Source: an uncultured Paludibaculum sp. (GTDB taxonomy: Bacteria > Acidobacteriota > Terriglobia > Bryobacterales > Bryobacteraceae). Taken from it: a stretch of DNA of 64,000 nucleotides. Where the stretch lies: positions 1,550,001 to 1,614,000 of the forward strand of contig NZ_OY762267.1 of the NCBI RefSeq assembly GCF_963665245.1, in the 5' to 3' direction. Positions 19,985 through 29,436 of this stretch are shown here, in pieces. Every line of letters begins with the position of its first letter. Positions within the stretch are counted from its first letter, which is position 1. Below the pieces are notes generated by a model that was not told the origin of the DNA, searched no databases, and saw only the letters and a program-made list of their open reading frames with translations. The translations under genes and the position numbers were made by a program.

Positions 19985-20785
19985 ATGGCCGGCCCTGTCA
20001 CATCCAAGCCTCCCGCCGGACGAACCGGCGCATCGATTCCGACGGTGCTCGCCGACGACGAGGCGCTGGCCCTCGATGAACTCGCGTTCCTGCTGCGCGA
20101 GTTTCCAGACATCGACATCGTCGGCACAGCCCGCAATGGAATCGAAGCCGTTCAGTGCATCGAGGAGTGCGAGCCCGACCTCGTCTTCCTCGACGTCCAG
20201 ATGCCCGGCCTCGACGGCTTGGGCGTGATCCACAAGCTCAAGGCGGACAAGGCGCCCATGCCGGCCTTCGTGCTCTGCACCGCCTACGAGCAATACGCCC
20301 TGGAAGCCTTCCGGCTGGAGGCGCTGGACTATCTGCTCAAACCCGTCGATCGCGACCGCCTGGCGCAAACGGTCGAGCGCGTCAAGCGCAGTCTGCTGGA
20401 GCCGGAGCCGTTGCTGGCGCCCGGTCCCGCGTCACCAGGCCCGGCGGCGCGGGCCAAACTCCTGGTGAAGAGCGGCGGCCGCAACCTGATCGTCGATGCG
20501 GCGGAGCTGATCTACGCCACCATCGAGGACGGTTTGATCACCGTGGTCACGACGGCCTTGGAGGGCCAGACGAACTACAAGACCATCGAGGAACTGCAAT
20601 CCAGCCTCGATCCCGCCACCTTCTGGCGCGCCCATCGCGGCTATGTGGTGAACATCAACCACATTCGCGAGGTGATTCCGTGGTTCAAGTCCAGCTACCA
20701 GTTGCGCATGGACGACAAGAAAGGCACGGAGATCCCCGTCAGCCGCGTGCAGACCAAGCGGCTGCGGGAACTCTTCAAGCTGTAG
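19985..20785 (+). CDS. LytTR-family response regulator
   Basis: 266 residues from an ATG preceded by AGGAG at ideal spacing; the reading frame is open further upstream but those codons belong to the preceding gene region. The receiver domain has the acidic pair ADDE at 23-26, the phosphoacceptor Asp70 in LVFLDVQMPGLDG, Thr in CTAYEQYA and Lys in LLKPVD. The C-terminal LytTR DNA-binding domain spans about 165-266 (FWRAHRGYVVNINHIREVIPWF, EIPVSRVQTKRLRELF). No histidine kinase gene lies nearby, so the partner must be elsewhere. Confidence 0.92.
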   Translation: MAGPVTSKPPAGRTGASIPTVLADDEALALDELAFLLREFPDIDIVGTARNGIEAVQCIEECEPDLVFLDVQMPGLDGLGVIHKLKADKAPMPAFVLCTAYEQYALEAFRLEALDYLLKPVDRDRLAQTVERVKRSLLEPEPLLAPGPASPGPAARAKLLVKSGGRNLIVDAAELIYATIEDGLITVVTTALEGQTNYKTIEELQSSLDPATFWRAHRGYVVNINHIREVIPWFKSSYQLRMDDKKGTEIPVSRVQTKRLRELFKL

Positions 20786-20795
20786 GCAGCGGAAG

Positions 20796-22022
20796 CTACC
20801 AGTCGACGACGCTGCCGTCGTCCGCGTCGTAGCTCTCCTGGTTCTTCCAGTCGTGGCCCAGCTTATCGGCCATCGCATTCTCGTCCAGTTCGATGCCCAG
20901 GCCGGGCGCGGTGGGCAGGTCGAGGTAGCCTTCCCGCACCTTGAACGGCTGCTTGATGTAGCCCTCACCCAACGAGACCTGCTCCTGAATGAGGAAGTTC
21001 GGGATCGACGCGGCGATTTGGACGCCGGCCGCCAGCGAGATGGGACCCAGCGGATTGTGCGGCGCAACGGACGCGTAGTAAGCCTCGGCCATACCCGCGA
21101 TCAGGCGGACTTCCGTGATGCCGCCTGCGTGGCACAGATCCGGCTGGAGAATCGTCGCAGCCTTCTTCTCCAGCACTTCCCGGAAGCCCCACTTGGTAAA
21201 GACGCGCTCGCCCGTGGCGATGGGCAGGTGCGTGGAGCGCGCGATTTCCGCCATCACATCGTGGTTCTGCGCCTGGCACGGCTCCTCGATGAACATCGGG
21301 TTGTACGGCTCCAGCGCTTTGATCAGCATCTTGGCGTGGGCCGGGCTCACCGCGCCGTGGAAGTCGACGCCGATGTCCACGTTGTCCCCCACCAGCTTGC
21401 GGAATTCGGCAAACCGCTCGCCCGCGTAGTGCACCTCGGCTGGAGTCTCGATGTAACGCGGGAAGTTGCGGCGGCGCGGCGGCCCCGACTTGAAGGCCGT
21501 GAACCCCTGGGCCAGCGCCTCTTTCACGCGAGCCGGATTCGAGATGCTCGCATGCGCATAGACCCGCACACGGTTCCGCGTGGGCCCGCCCAGCAACTCG
21601 TACACCGGCACGCCGAGCGCCTTGCCCTTGATGTCCCACAGTGCCTGATCAATGCCGCTGAGCGCCGATGTCAGGATAGGCCCGCCGCGGTAGAAGGCAT
21701 GGCGGTAGATGGCCTGCCAATGCTGCACCACCGCCCGCGGATCCTTGCCGATCAGGTAAGGCTCGATCTCTTTCACCGCCTCCTGGCACGTCAGGGCGCG
21801 GCCTTCCGTGATGGGCTCGCCCAACCCCGTGATGCCGGCGTTGGTGTGGATCTTCAGGAAGAGCCACCGGGGCTTCACTAGAAACGTCTCGAGCTTCGTG
21901 ATCTTGATGGGATCCTTCGGCTGGATGGGGGCTGCTTTGAGCGTCTCGGCGCTGAGGGCGGTGCCGAAAATCGCTCCTAGTGCGCCGCGCCGGGAGAGTG
22001 CGGGGTTCTGCTCGGAACTCAT
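20796..22022 (-). CDS. Enolase-superfamily dehydratase, galactonate-dehydratase-like, with Tat signal
   Basis: 408 residues from the ATG at 22022. The first 32 residues contain SRRGALGAIFG, a twin-arginine export signal. The mature part is a mandelate racemase/muconate lactonizing-type barrel. Metal ligands can be placed at the Asp of GVDFHG (about 217), Glu of FIEEP (about 241) and Glu of ATGE (about 266), with catalytic His in DFHG and in APHNP (about 320). This His/His arrangement is that of D-galactonate dehydratase (DgoD), so an acid-sugar dehydratase is likely, but the exact substrate is open. Export of such an enzyme is unusual. The start lies about 100 bases from the divergent permease gene. 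Confidence 0.82.
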   Translation of the reverse strand: MSSEQNPALSRRGALGAIFGTALSAETLKAAPIQPKDPIKITKLETFLVKPRWLFLKIHTNAGITGLGEPITEGRALTCQEAVKEIEPYLIGKDPRAVVQHWQAIYRHAFYRGGPILTSALSGIDQALWDIKGKALGVPVYELLGGPTRNRVRVYAHASISNPARVKEALAQGFTAFKSGPPRRRNFPRYIETPAEVHYAGERFAEFRKLVGDNVDIGVDFHGAVSPAHAKMLIKALEPYNPMFIEEPCQAQNHDVMAEIARSTHLPIATGERVFTKWGFREVLEKKAATILQPDLCHAGGITEVRLIAGMAEAYYASVAPHNPLGPISLAAGVQIAASIPNFLIQEQVSLGEGYIKQPFKVREGYLDLPTAPGLGIELDENAMADKLGHDWKNQESYDADDGSVVDW

Positions 22023-22119
22023 GGTGAAACATTGTATTCCTTTCGTCGCTCCATCGGCTTGACATTTGTTTACAGATTGCGGAAACTTTCGCCCCTTTTC
22101 CTCGTACAGAATAGACATC

Positions 22120-24501
22120 ATGCTCTCCACCGATCTCAAACAGGCCTTCCGCTGGCTGCGCAAGAGCCCCGGATTCACCCTGGTGGCCGTCGCCACCCTG
22201 GGTGCGGGCATCGGGTTGAACACTGCCATCTTCAGCGTTGTCAATGGAGTTCTACTGGCTCCGCTCACCTTCCCCGATGAGCAGCGCATCGTCAGCGTCT
22301 CCACCCGGTCGTTGGAGACGGGCCGCGAAACACCGCGCATGACCGGCGGCGACCTGGAGGACGTACGTCAGCAAGCCGGCTCGTTTGAAGCCCTCAGCCG
22401 TTACTACGGCGGCGAAATGGGCGTCCAAGTGAATGGCCGCGCCGAGTTCACCGGAGTCGCCTTTGTGGAGAGCGGCTTCTACCGTGTCTTCAGCACAGCT
22501 CCGCTCGCCGGGCACGCTCCGTCCGAGGGGCAGGTGGCGGTCAGTGAGTCGTTCGCCCTGCGCAACTATGGCCGCCCCGCCGACGCCCTGGGCCGCGCCG
22601 TCAGCGTGGAAGGCAAGTCGTACGAGATCGCGGCCGTCATGCCACTCAGCTACCAGTTCCCGCGCAAATCCAATATTTGGTTGACCGCGCCCACCCGGCC
22701 CGAGAACCTCAATCGAACGGCCTACAACTACCGCGTGGCCGCCAAGCTGAAGCCGAACGTCACCGTGGAGCAGGCCCGAGCCGACCTCGCCGCCATCGGC
22801 GCCCGCCTGGCCGCCAGTTTCCCCGAGAACCGGCAGAAGACCTTCACGACGGCGCCCATGCGCGATCAACTCGTCGGCCCGGTGCGCACCATGCTGATGG
22901 TCTTGATGGGTGCCGTTGCACTGGTCCTGCTCATCGCCTGCGCGAACGTGGCCAACCTGCTGCTGGCCCGCGCCACCACCCGTGTCCGCGAGATGGCGGT
23001 GCGCACCGCGCTGGGTGCCGGGCGGGCCAGCCTCATCAAACAACTTCTCACCGAAAGTCTCGTTCTCGGCCTGTTGGGCGGGCTCGCCGGCTGCGCGCTC
23101 GCTTACCTCGGGACGGACGCCATGCTCCGCCTCGCTCCGGAGAACCTGCCTCGCCTGGATGAGGTGCGCGTCGACACCACGACACTGCTCTTCGCCACGG
23201 TCATCTCCATGCTGTCCGCCGTCCTGTTCAGTCTTCTGCCCGCCTGGCAGGCCTCTCGAGTGGACGTGAATGAAGCACTGAAGCAGAGTGGCGGCCGCTC
23301 CGCCGGTGGCCGCGGGTCTCACAGACTGCGTGGCAGTCTGGCCGCTATTGAGATCGCCCTCGCCTTCGTCTTGGCTCTGGGCGCCGGCCTTCTACTCAAG
23401 AGCTTCCTCGGCCTCACCTCGGCCGACCTCGGCTTCCGCACCGACGGCATTCTCGTGATGTACGCCCACGTGCCCGCCAACGAAGAGGCGGAGTACAAGC
23501 GCGCCACAGGGACCTTCGAGAAGATCCTGCGCGACGTCAGCACCCTGCCCGGCGTCACCTCCGCCTCGGCCGCCATGGGCATGCCCGCCGGGCAATATGG
23601 CTCCAATGGCTCCTACGCCGTCGAGGGAAGGCACTCCTTCACGCCCGGCGCGAAGCTGCCGCAGGCCGGCTTCCGCCTCGCCAGCCCCGGCTACTTCTCC
23701 ACTCTCGGCATCCCACTGCTGCGCGGTCGCGACTTCAGTGAACGCGATCAGTACAGCGCACCCGTCGTGGCCATCATCAGCCGTGCCCTCGCCCGCGAGA
23801 CCTTCCCCAATGAGGACCCCATCGGCCGCCGCATCAAGTGCGGGCTCGACCGTGACGAGTGGATGACCGTCATCGGCGTGGTTGGGGATGTCCGCTCTGA
23901 TTCCCCCGCCGCCAAGCCGGCGCCCGAACTCTACATGGCCTTCCAGCAGCACCCGTATTTTGCCAACGAACTCCAGGTCGCCATTCGGACCTCCATTCCG
24001 CCCGCTTCGCTCACTGACTCAGTCCGTGTCACCGTCACCAAGACCAACCCCGGCATCGCCATGAAGTTCACCACATTGCAGGAGATGGTCTCGGAATCCA
24101 TCGCGGCACCCCGCTTCCGGACATTCCTGGTGGGGATCTTCGCCGCCCTCGCGCTGTTGCTCGCCATGGCCGGCATTCACGGAGTCATGTCCTATGCCGT
24201 GGCCCAACGCACGCCCGAACTGGGCCTGCGGATGGCCTTGGGCGCCCAGACCTCCAATGTCGCCGGACTCGTACTGGGCAAGGCGTTGCTGCTGGCCGCG
24301 ATCGGCATCGCGGTGGGCGTGGCGCTTTCCCTGGCCTCCGGAAAGGTCATTCAAAGTCTGTTGGTCGGCGTGAAGCCGGCCGACGCCGCCACCTATTTCG
24401 CGGCCATCGCGGGTGTGATCGTGGCGGTGTTGACGGCAGTGGCCGTGCCGGTCTGGCGCGCCACGCGCATCGATCCGATGGTGGCGCTACGCGATGAGTA
24501 G
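22120..24501 (+). CDS. MacB/FtsX-type orphan ABC permease, short form without prefix domain
   Basis: 793 residues starting at MLSTDLKQAFRWLRKSPGF. It has the two MacB-FtsX repeats of the ADOP family: GAGIGLNTAIFSVVNGVLL, LIACANVANLLLARATTRVREMAVRTALGAG, and at the C-terminus GIHGVMSYAVAQRTPELGLRMALGAQ, ending PMVALRDE. The roughly 70-residue cytoplasmic prefix domain of the other three permeases is absent, and there is no PadR gene nearby. TTGACA at 22059-22064 may be a -35 element, but the matching -10 is poor. Substrate unknown. Confidence 0.88.
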   Translation: MLSTDLKQAFRWLRKSPGFTLVAVATLGAGIGLNTAIFSVVNGVLLAPLTFPDEQRIVSVSTRSLETGRETPRMTGGDLEDVRQQAGSFEALSRYYGGEMGVQVNGRAEFTGVAFVESGFYRVFSTAPLAGHAPSEGQVAVSESFALRNYGRPADALGRAVSVEGKSYEIAAVMPLSYQFPRKSNIWLTAPTRPENLNRTAYNYRVAAKLKPNVTVEQARADLAAIGARLAASFPENRQKTFTTAPMRDQLVGPVRTMLMVLMGAVALVLLIACANVANLLLARATTRVREMAVRTALGAGRASLIKQLLTESLVLGLLGGLAGCALAYLGTDAMLRLAPENLPRLDEVRVDTTTLLFATVISMLSAVLFSLLPAWQASRVDVNEALKQSGGRSAGGRGSHRLRGSLAAIEIALAFVLALGAGLLLKSFLGLTSADLGFRTDGILVMYAHVPANEEAEYKRATGTFEKILRDVSTLPGVTSASAAMGMPAGQYGSNGSYAVEGRHSFTPGAKLPQAGFRLASPGYFSTLGIPLLRGRDFSERDQYSAPVVAIISRALARETFPNEDPIGRRIKCGLDRDEWMTVIGVVGDVRSDSPAAKPAPELYMAFQQHPYFANELQVAIRTSIPPASLTDSVRVTVTKTNPGIAMKFTTLQEMVSESIAAPRFRTFLVGIFAALALLLAMAGIHGVMSYAVAQRTPELGLRMALGAQTSNVAGLVLGKALLLAAIGIAVGVALSLASGKVIQSLLVGVKPADAATYFAAIAGVIVAVLTAVAVPVWRATRIDPMVALRDE

Positions 24502-24527
24502 CCTCAACCGCGGGAGGCCTTTGACGC

Positions 24528-27500
24528 TCAGACGGCCGACGCTACTCTCTCCAGGCGGTAAGTGACAAACTGCTCCGGCGTCAGTCTCTCCGCGGCCAGT
24601 TCGACCATGTGCCGGTGGTGCGTGAACAGCAGCACCTGCGTATGACCGGCTAGCTCCGCCAATGCGCCCAGAGCCGCGGCCGCCCTGGCATCGTCGAAGT
24701 GCACCAGGATGTCATCCGCGATCAGCGGTACGGCCGGGTGCTTCTCGAAGTGGACTTCCAGGCTGGCAATCCGCAAGGCCAGGTAGAGCTGATCCCGAGT
24801 CCCTTCGCTCATCCCTTCTACAGTCACGGTCCGCCGGTCCGGCCGTACCCCCACCAGGACCACCTGGCCTTTCGCATCGGATCCGTACTCCAGTTTCAAG
24901 CCGTCGAACGACCCGAGTGTCAACGCCGCGAAGACCTGTGATGAACGCTCCAGCAGGCGCCCCGTCGACTTCCTCCGGAACTCGTCGATGGCGGACCGCA
25001 GCAACTGCTCGGCCAACCGCAGCCGTACATAGTGCTCCGTCTCCTCCACCAGTGCCGCCCGCGTGCTCTGCAGGTCGGAGGCCGCGTCCCGCGCGTCGGT
25101 GCTGGCCTCGAAGCCTTCCATCTTCTGGTTGAGTGACGTCTCCTCCCGGATCAATTCATCCTTCTCCTGTTCCAGACGGGCACGCGTCTGCTCCACGTTC
25201 TCCAACCGGCCAGGGATCTCGTCCGCGATCACGCCGCGGGCCTCCTCCTCCAGTGCCTCCAGAGTGCGGCCCGCCGCGATGCCCGCCAGCGTGTGGTGGA
25301 TCTCGTCCAGCTTGTTCTGCGCGGCCTGCCTCTTCTCCCAGGCGGCGATGCGCGCCGGCACCTCCGCCGGCTCGCCACAGCCCGCCTCGATCACAAGCGC
25401 CTTAAGATGCGCCTCCAACTGGGTCAGACGAATATCCAGACCATCCAGCTTCTCCCTCTCAGCGGCCAAATCAACACGTTTGGAGGCCGCCAGATCGCGC
25501 GCCTTCCGCTGGGCGGCCAACTGTTCGTACATCTGGCGGACCGCCTCCATCGCCTCAACCCCGGCCAGTGCCGGAGCAACCAGATCCGCCACCCCACGAG
25601 CGTCGGACTCAAACTGGGCGCGGTCCCGCAGGATCCCGTCGATGCGCGCCTTGGTGGACACATACTCGCCATGACGTGACGTCACTTGTGTCCGCGAGTG
25701 CAGCAAGTCCTGCACGGCCGCCGGCTCTTCCGCGCCGCCGAGCTTCAACCGCTCGACCAGTTGTCTCCAGCGCAATTGCCATGCCGCCAGCTCCTCACAC
25801 GCCCGGCTCTCCTTGCTCTGCCCAAGGGCTAGCTTCCGGCGGGCGCCGGCGAGTTGCTCCTCGAGATTCTGTCGCGCCGACGCCAGCCGTTTGAACTCCT
25901 CGACAAGGCGCCCGGCCTGACTGCGCAGCTCTCGAAGCTCGGCTCCCGCTTCCGGCGGAGTGCCGGTCACCTCGTCAATCGCCGCCCGCAGTTCCGCTTC
26001 AGCCGCCTCATCTTGAACCGCGCCTTGGCGCAGTTCCGATTCCAGCGACTCCAAAGCGCGCATCTGATCGGCGGCACTTGCGCGGCACCTCAGCCACTCC
26101 GCCATCTGCGCGGGCTCACCGGCGGAGATCCCCCAGGGCTGCCACAGGGCCGCCCACTCGGTGGCCTGTTCGCGTCTTGCGGTTTCCTTCCTGCTCACCT
26201 CAGTGGTCCGCTCCGCTAGCCGCTCCCTGGAGGCCTCGATCTCGAATTGCGCCTGCCCCACCTTGGCCGCCTCGTCTGCATGCTCCCGCAGATCGTCAGC
26301 CACGCCATCCGCCTCTTTTACCGTGCCCTCGTAAACATCGGCTAGCCGAGCCGGTTCCGTGACGGGCTCGGCAACGAACTGCGTGGCCTCGTCGAGGGAT
26401 CCCTCCAGCCAGGCCTGCCTCACGGCGCGCCAGCCTTGCTCCCGGCGATCACGCCGCGCGGTCAAGTCACTCACCGTGGCAATCGCCCGGTGCGCCTGCA
26501 ACCGCCGCAGGCTTGTCTCGTGGCGCTTCACCTCGCGTTCCGCCTCGCCACGCGCGGCCTCCGCCTCGCGCAACTGGCTATCCGCCAAGTCCAGGCGTCG
26601 GCGCCACTCGTTCACGGTGCCCTCCGCGGGCACAGCCGCGCGGAGTAAATCCTCGACAGAGCCGGACCAGGGCAGCTGCCGCACGTCCTCAGCGATGCGA
26701 GCCCTCAGCGTCTCTGCACGAGCGGCCAGGTCGCGCCGCCTGGCCTCAGGCAGAGTCTCCAGCCGTAGCGCCTGTTCCAACACAACCACGGACTGGGCCG
26801 GCGCCAGCGCGTCCAATCGGGCCGCGTCCTGCTCTACCTCGACACCCAACTCAGCCACCTGCGTAGTGGCATTGCGAAGATTCGCGCTGAGCTCCGCATG
26901 CTCCGTGGTCAATACCGCTGCCAGCTTCGCATCCCCCGCCGGCACGCGCAGCCGCCCCAACTCCTCCAAGTCCGCGGGCTCCCGTAGATCGGCCAGCATC
27001 TCAAGGATGTCCGACTCCAGACCCGCTTGAGTCCCTTTCAGCTTCGGTAGATCCGCCAAAGCCTTGCGCTCGGCGCCTAGCCGTTGGAACAGCGCCTCAA
27101 TCGCCGTCTCATGCGCCAGAAACACCTCAGAGAACCGGATCCCCTCGACTTCCGCCTGCAGCAGCGACACACGCTGCCGTAGCCCTTGCCGTTCGGCGTC
27201 ATGCATCGAGACGGAGTGGCGCGCCTCCGCGAACTCATCCGCGAACCCGCGCCGCAGTGGAACCACATCGCCCAGCACGGCCAACTCGCTCCGCACCAGC
27301 CGCCGTTGGTCGAGCAGGCCAATCGCGGATCGGATCCGGCGCAGACGCTCCTGTTCCGCCATGGCAGCCGCGAGTCCGGCGCGCAGCTCACTCAGCCGCC
27401 GCAGAACCGTCTCCTTCTGCTCGCGCAGTTCCCCCAATGCATGCGGAGTCACCTGCGCATCGCGGATCCGCTGGCGCTGGGCGGTGTATTCGGCCAGCAT

Positions 27501-28052
27501 TCTGGAGATCGCCGCCGCGGATCCACGAGGCTTGAACAAGGCAGTGGCTTCGTCGTCCAGCCCCGTCAGCACCGAGTGCAAGCCCTCAATGCCCGCCGCC
27601 GCAGCGAACAGCATCTGTCCAAACTCACCATGCCCGGCCAATAGTTCTCTGCCGCCTTTGGACAGACGCTCCGCATCGAGTCCGAACATCACCTCGAACA
27701 CCTGCTGATTCGCGACCGGAGCGACGGCCATCAGGTCGTCGTCGGACATCAGCACCGCATCGGCCCCATCGCGCAGTGTGTTCTTGTTGCCCTTGCGCCG
27801 CATGAAGCTCAGCACGCGGCCGTCGTGTTCGATAGTGCCACCGACACGCAGGTCGCCGTAGGGGTGCAGGAAGTCGTCGGTGGTCCGGCCTTCAAACCCG
27901 AAGAGCAACGTCGAAATCGCCCGTAGCAGCGACGACTTCCCTGCCTCGTTCGGTCCATAGATGATCTCCAGACGGCCCGCGCCAGACGAAAGATCCAGAT
28001 GCTTACCCGTGAATGGCCCAAAGGCCGGGATGTTCAGCGCCTGGAATCTCAC
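24528..28052 (-). CDS. SbcC/YhaN-like AAA ATPase with long coiled coil
   Basis: 1174 residues from a GTG start whose bases overlap the upstream stop (GTGA). N-terminal Walker A is YGPNEAGKSSLL (about residues 33-44) after the typical opening FQALNIPAFGPF. The middle of about 850 residues is a long helical coiled coil. The C-terminus has an SMC-like signature (EGMSEGTRDQLYLALRIASLE) and Walker B (PLIADDILVHFDD), then LLFTHHRHMV as the switch. Such ATPases drive a nuclease partner on DNA ends. The start and partner match the Bacillus YhaN/YhaO arrangement better than classical SbcC, whose coil bears a zinc hook; I found no clear CxxC hook. Confidence 0.87.
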   Translation of the reverse strand: MRFQALNIPAFGPFTGKHLDLSSGAGRLEIIYGPNEAGKSSLLRAISTLLFGFEGRTTDDFLHPYGDLRVGGTIEHDGRVLSFMRRKGNKNTLRDGADAVLMSDDDLMAVAPVANQQVFEVMFGLDAERLSKGGRELLAGHGEFGQMLFAAAAGIEGLHSVLTGLDDEATALFKPRGSAAAISRMLAEYTAQRQRIRDAQVTPHALGELREQKETVLRRLSELRAGLAAAMAEQERLRRIRSAIGLLDQRRLVRSELAVLGDVVPLRRGFADEFAEARHSVSMHDAERQGLRQRVSLLQAEVEGIRFSEVFLAHETAIEALFQRLGAERKALADLPKLKGTQAGLESDILEMLADLREPADLEELGRLRVPAGDAKLAAVLTTEHAELSANLRNATTQVAELGVEVEQDAARLDALAPAQSVVVLEQALRLETLPEARRRDLAARAETLRARIAEDVRQLPWSGSVEDLLRAAVPAEGTVNEWRRRLDLADSQLREAEAARGEAEREVKRHETSLRRLQAHRAIATVSDLTARRDRREQGWRAVRQAWLEGSLDEATQFVAEPVTEPARLADVYEGTVKEADGVADDLREHADEAAKVGQAQFEIEASRERLAERTTEVSRKETARREQATEWAALWQPWGISAGEPAQMAEWLRCRASAADQMRALESLESELRQGAVQDEAAEAELRAAIDEVTGTPPEAGAELRELRSQAGRLVEEFKRLASARQNLEEQLAGARRKLALGQSKESRACEELAAWQLRWRQLVERLKLGGAEEPAAVQDLLHSRTQVTSRHGEYVSTKARIDGILRDRAQFESDARGVADLVAPALAGVEAMEAVRQMYEQLAAQRKARDLAASKRVDLAAEREKLDGLDIRLTQLEAHLKALVIEAGCGEPAEVPARIAAWEKRQAAQNKLDEIHHTLAGIAAGRTLEALEEEARGVIADEIPGRLENVEQTRARLEQEKDELIREETSLNQKMEGFEASTDARDAASDLQSTRAALVEETEHYVRLRLAEQLLRSAIDEFRRKSTGRLLERSSQVFAALTLGSFDGLKLEYGSDAKGQVVLVGVRPDRRTVTVEGMSEGTRDQLYLALRIASLEVHFEKHPAVPLIADDILVHFDDARAAAALGALAELAGHTQVLLFTHHRHMVELAAERLTPEQFVTYRLERVASAV

Positions 28053-29302
28053 TGCGCACCGCCTTGACCGGCCAGCCTCGTCAACAGCATCGACTCGACC
28101 TCTTCGAGCAGCCTCCTGTACCGCGGCCCATCCGTGCGCAACCACTCGGCAACCTCGCCACGGACATCGTCTGGAAGCTTCTGCAACAGCGGCTGCAGGT
28201 CGGCCTTGGCCGCGATCTCCGGGTCGCTCGCGGCACGCTGGATCGCCTCGGTCAACTCAGACATCGGGCCAGTGAGATCCAGCGGCGCGCTGACTGGAGC
28301 GAGGTCCAATTCGATCTTCTCCAGCCACAACTGCTCGGCGCCCACATCGGTGGCCAAGGCTCGAAGATCGAGCTTCCAATCGGTCTGCCCCTGCAACATC
28401 GCCTGCAGCGCGGTCGCCCCCGTCAGCCGTACCCGAACGATCAACGGCGAGTCATCCGGCTCAGCAGATCTCAACTCTCTGAATGCATCCTCCCAACGCG
28501 CGTGCATCTCCTTCACGCTCGCGCAGCCTGAGAGATCCACATCCAACCGCCGCCATTGGAAGGAGCCCAGCGCAACAAACCCGCAGTCCTCCACACGCAA
28601 CCCGTCGTCCACGGTTACCAGATACGCACCCTTCGGCCCGGTCTCCCTGATGTTGCGGCCCTGCAAATTACCCGGATACACAACGTAGGGCGCCCGGCTC
28701 AGGATCTGGCCATTGTGCACATGCCCAAGCGCCCAATAGTCATACCCCTTCGATGCCAGATCGTCCAACGAGCACGGAGCGTAGGAATCGTGTCCTTCAA
28801 ACCCCGAGAGCGAGGTGTGCAGCACGCCAATATTGAATCGGCCCTCAACGCGGGCCGGATACTGAACAGCCAGATTCGTCTCCGTGGCCCTGGTGGCAAA
28901 GCTCCGGCCATGGACCACCGCCGCGACATCGGGCACTTCAGCGCTGCCGGCCCTCCTGCCGGAAAATACGTGGACATTCTCCGGCAATCGAATGGATTTG
29001 GCCATGACGCTTTCCGCGTCGTGGTTGCCTTGAATCAGGTAGACCAGGATCCCCGCCTGGCGCAGCCGCGCCATCCGGCTCGCAAAGTACAATCCCGTCG
29101 CCGCGTCGCGCCACGAGCCGTCGTAGATATCGCCGGCCAGAATTACGAAGCGCACGCCCCGCTCCACGGCGCAGTTCACCAACCGGTCCAGTGCCAGCCG
29201 CGAGGCGTTGCGGATCTCATCCGCGGGCAATCCCTCATAGCGGGCCAGTCCCGTCAGCGGACTATCGAGATGCAGATCGGCGGCGTGCAGAAATTGGAAC
29301 AT
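28049..29302 (-). CDS. SbcD/YhaO-like metallophosphoesterase nuclease
   Basis: 417 residues. The calcineurin-like motifs occur in order: HAADLHLDSP (metal Asp and His), ILAGDIYDG, IQGNHDAES, VLHTSL and GHVHNGQ. The C-terminal 170 residues are the capping and partner-binding region. It forms an operon with the ATPase through a 4-base overlap, as expected for a nuclease-ATPase complex that opens and processes double-strand breaks. No neighbouring gene hints at a defence role, so general repair is the simplest reading. Confidence 0.9.
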   Translation of the reverse strand: MFQFLHAADLHLDSPLTGLARYEGLPADEIRNASRLALDRLVNCAVERGVRFVILAGDIYDGSWRDAATGLYFASRMARLRQAGILVYLIQGNHDAESVMAKSIRLPENVHVFSGRRAGSAEVPDVAAVVHGRSFATRATETNLAVQYPARVEGRFNIGVLHTSLSGFEGHDSYAPCSLDDLASKGYDYWALGHVHNGQILSRAPYVVYPGNLQGRNIRETGPKGAYLVTVDDGLRVEDCGFVALGSFQWRRLDVDLSGCASVKEMHARWEDAFRELRSAEPDDSPLIVRVRLTGATALQAMLQGQTDWKLDLRALATDVGAEQLWLEKIELDLAPVSAPLDLTGPMSELTEAIQRAASDPEIAAKADLQPLLQKLPDDVRGEVAEWLRTDGPRYRRLLEEVESMLLTRLAGQGGAQ

Positions 29303-29436
29303 GCAAAATCCCTACCAGTGCGATTGTAGAGAATTGCCTGCCACCCAGTCTGCAACTACCGGGAACTCGGCCTGACGCTGTGGGGTGACGGTCCCCGAGC
29401 GAGAACGTCGCTGCCCTGGCCGAAGCCGTCCGCGAG

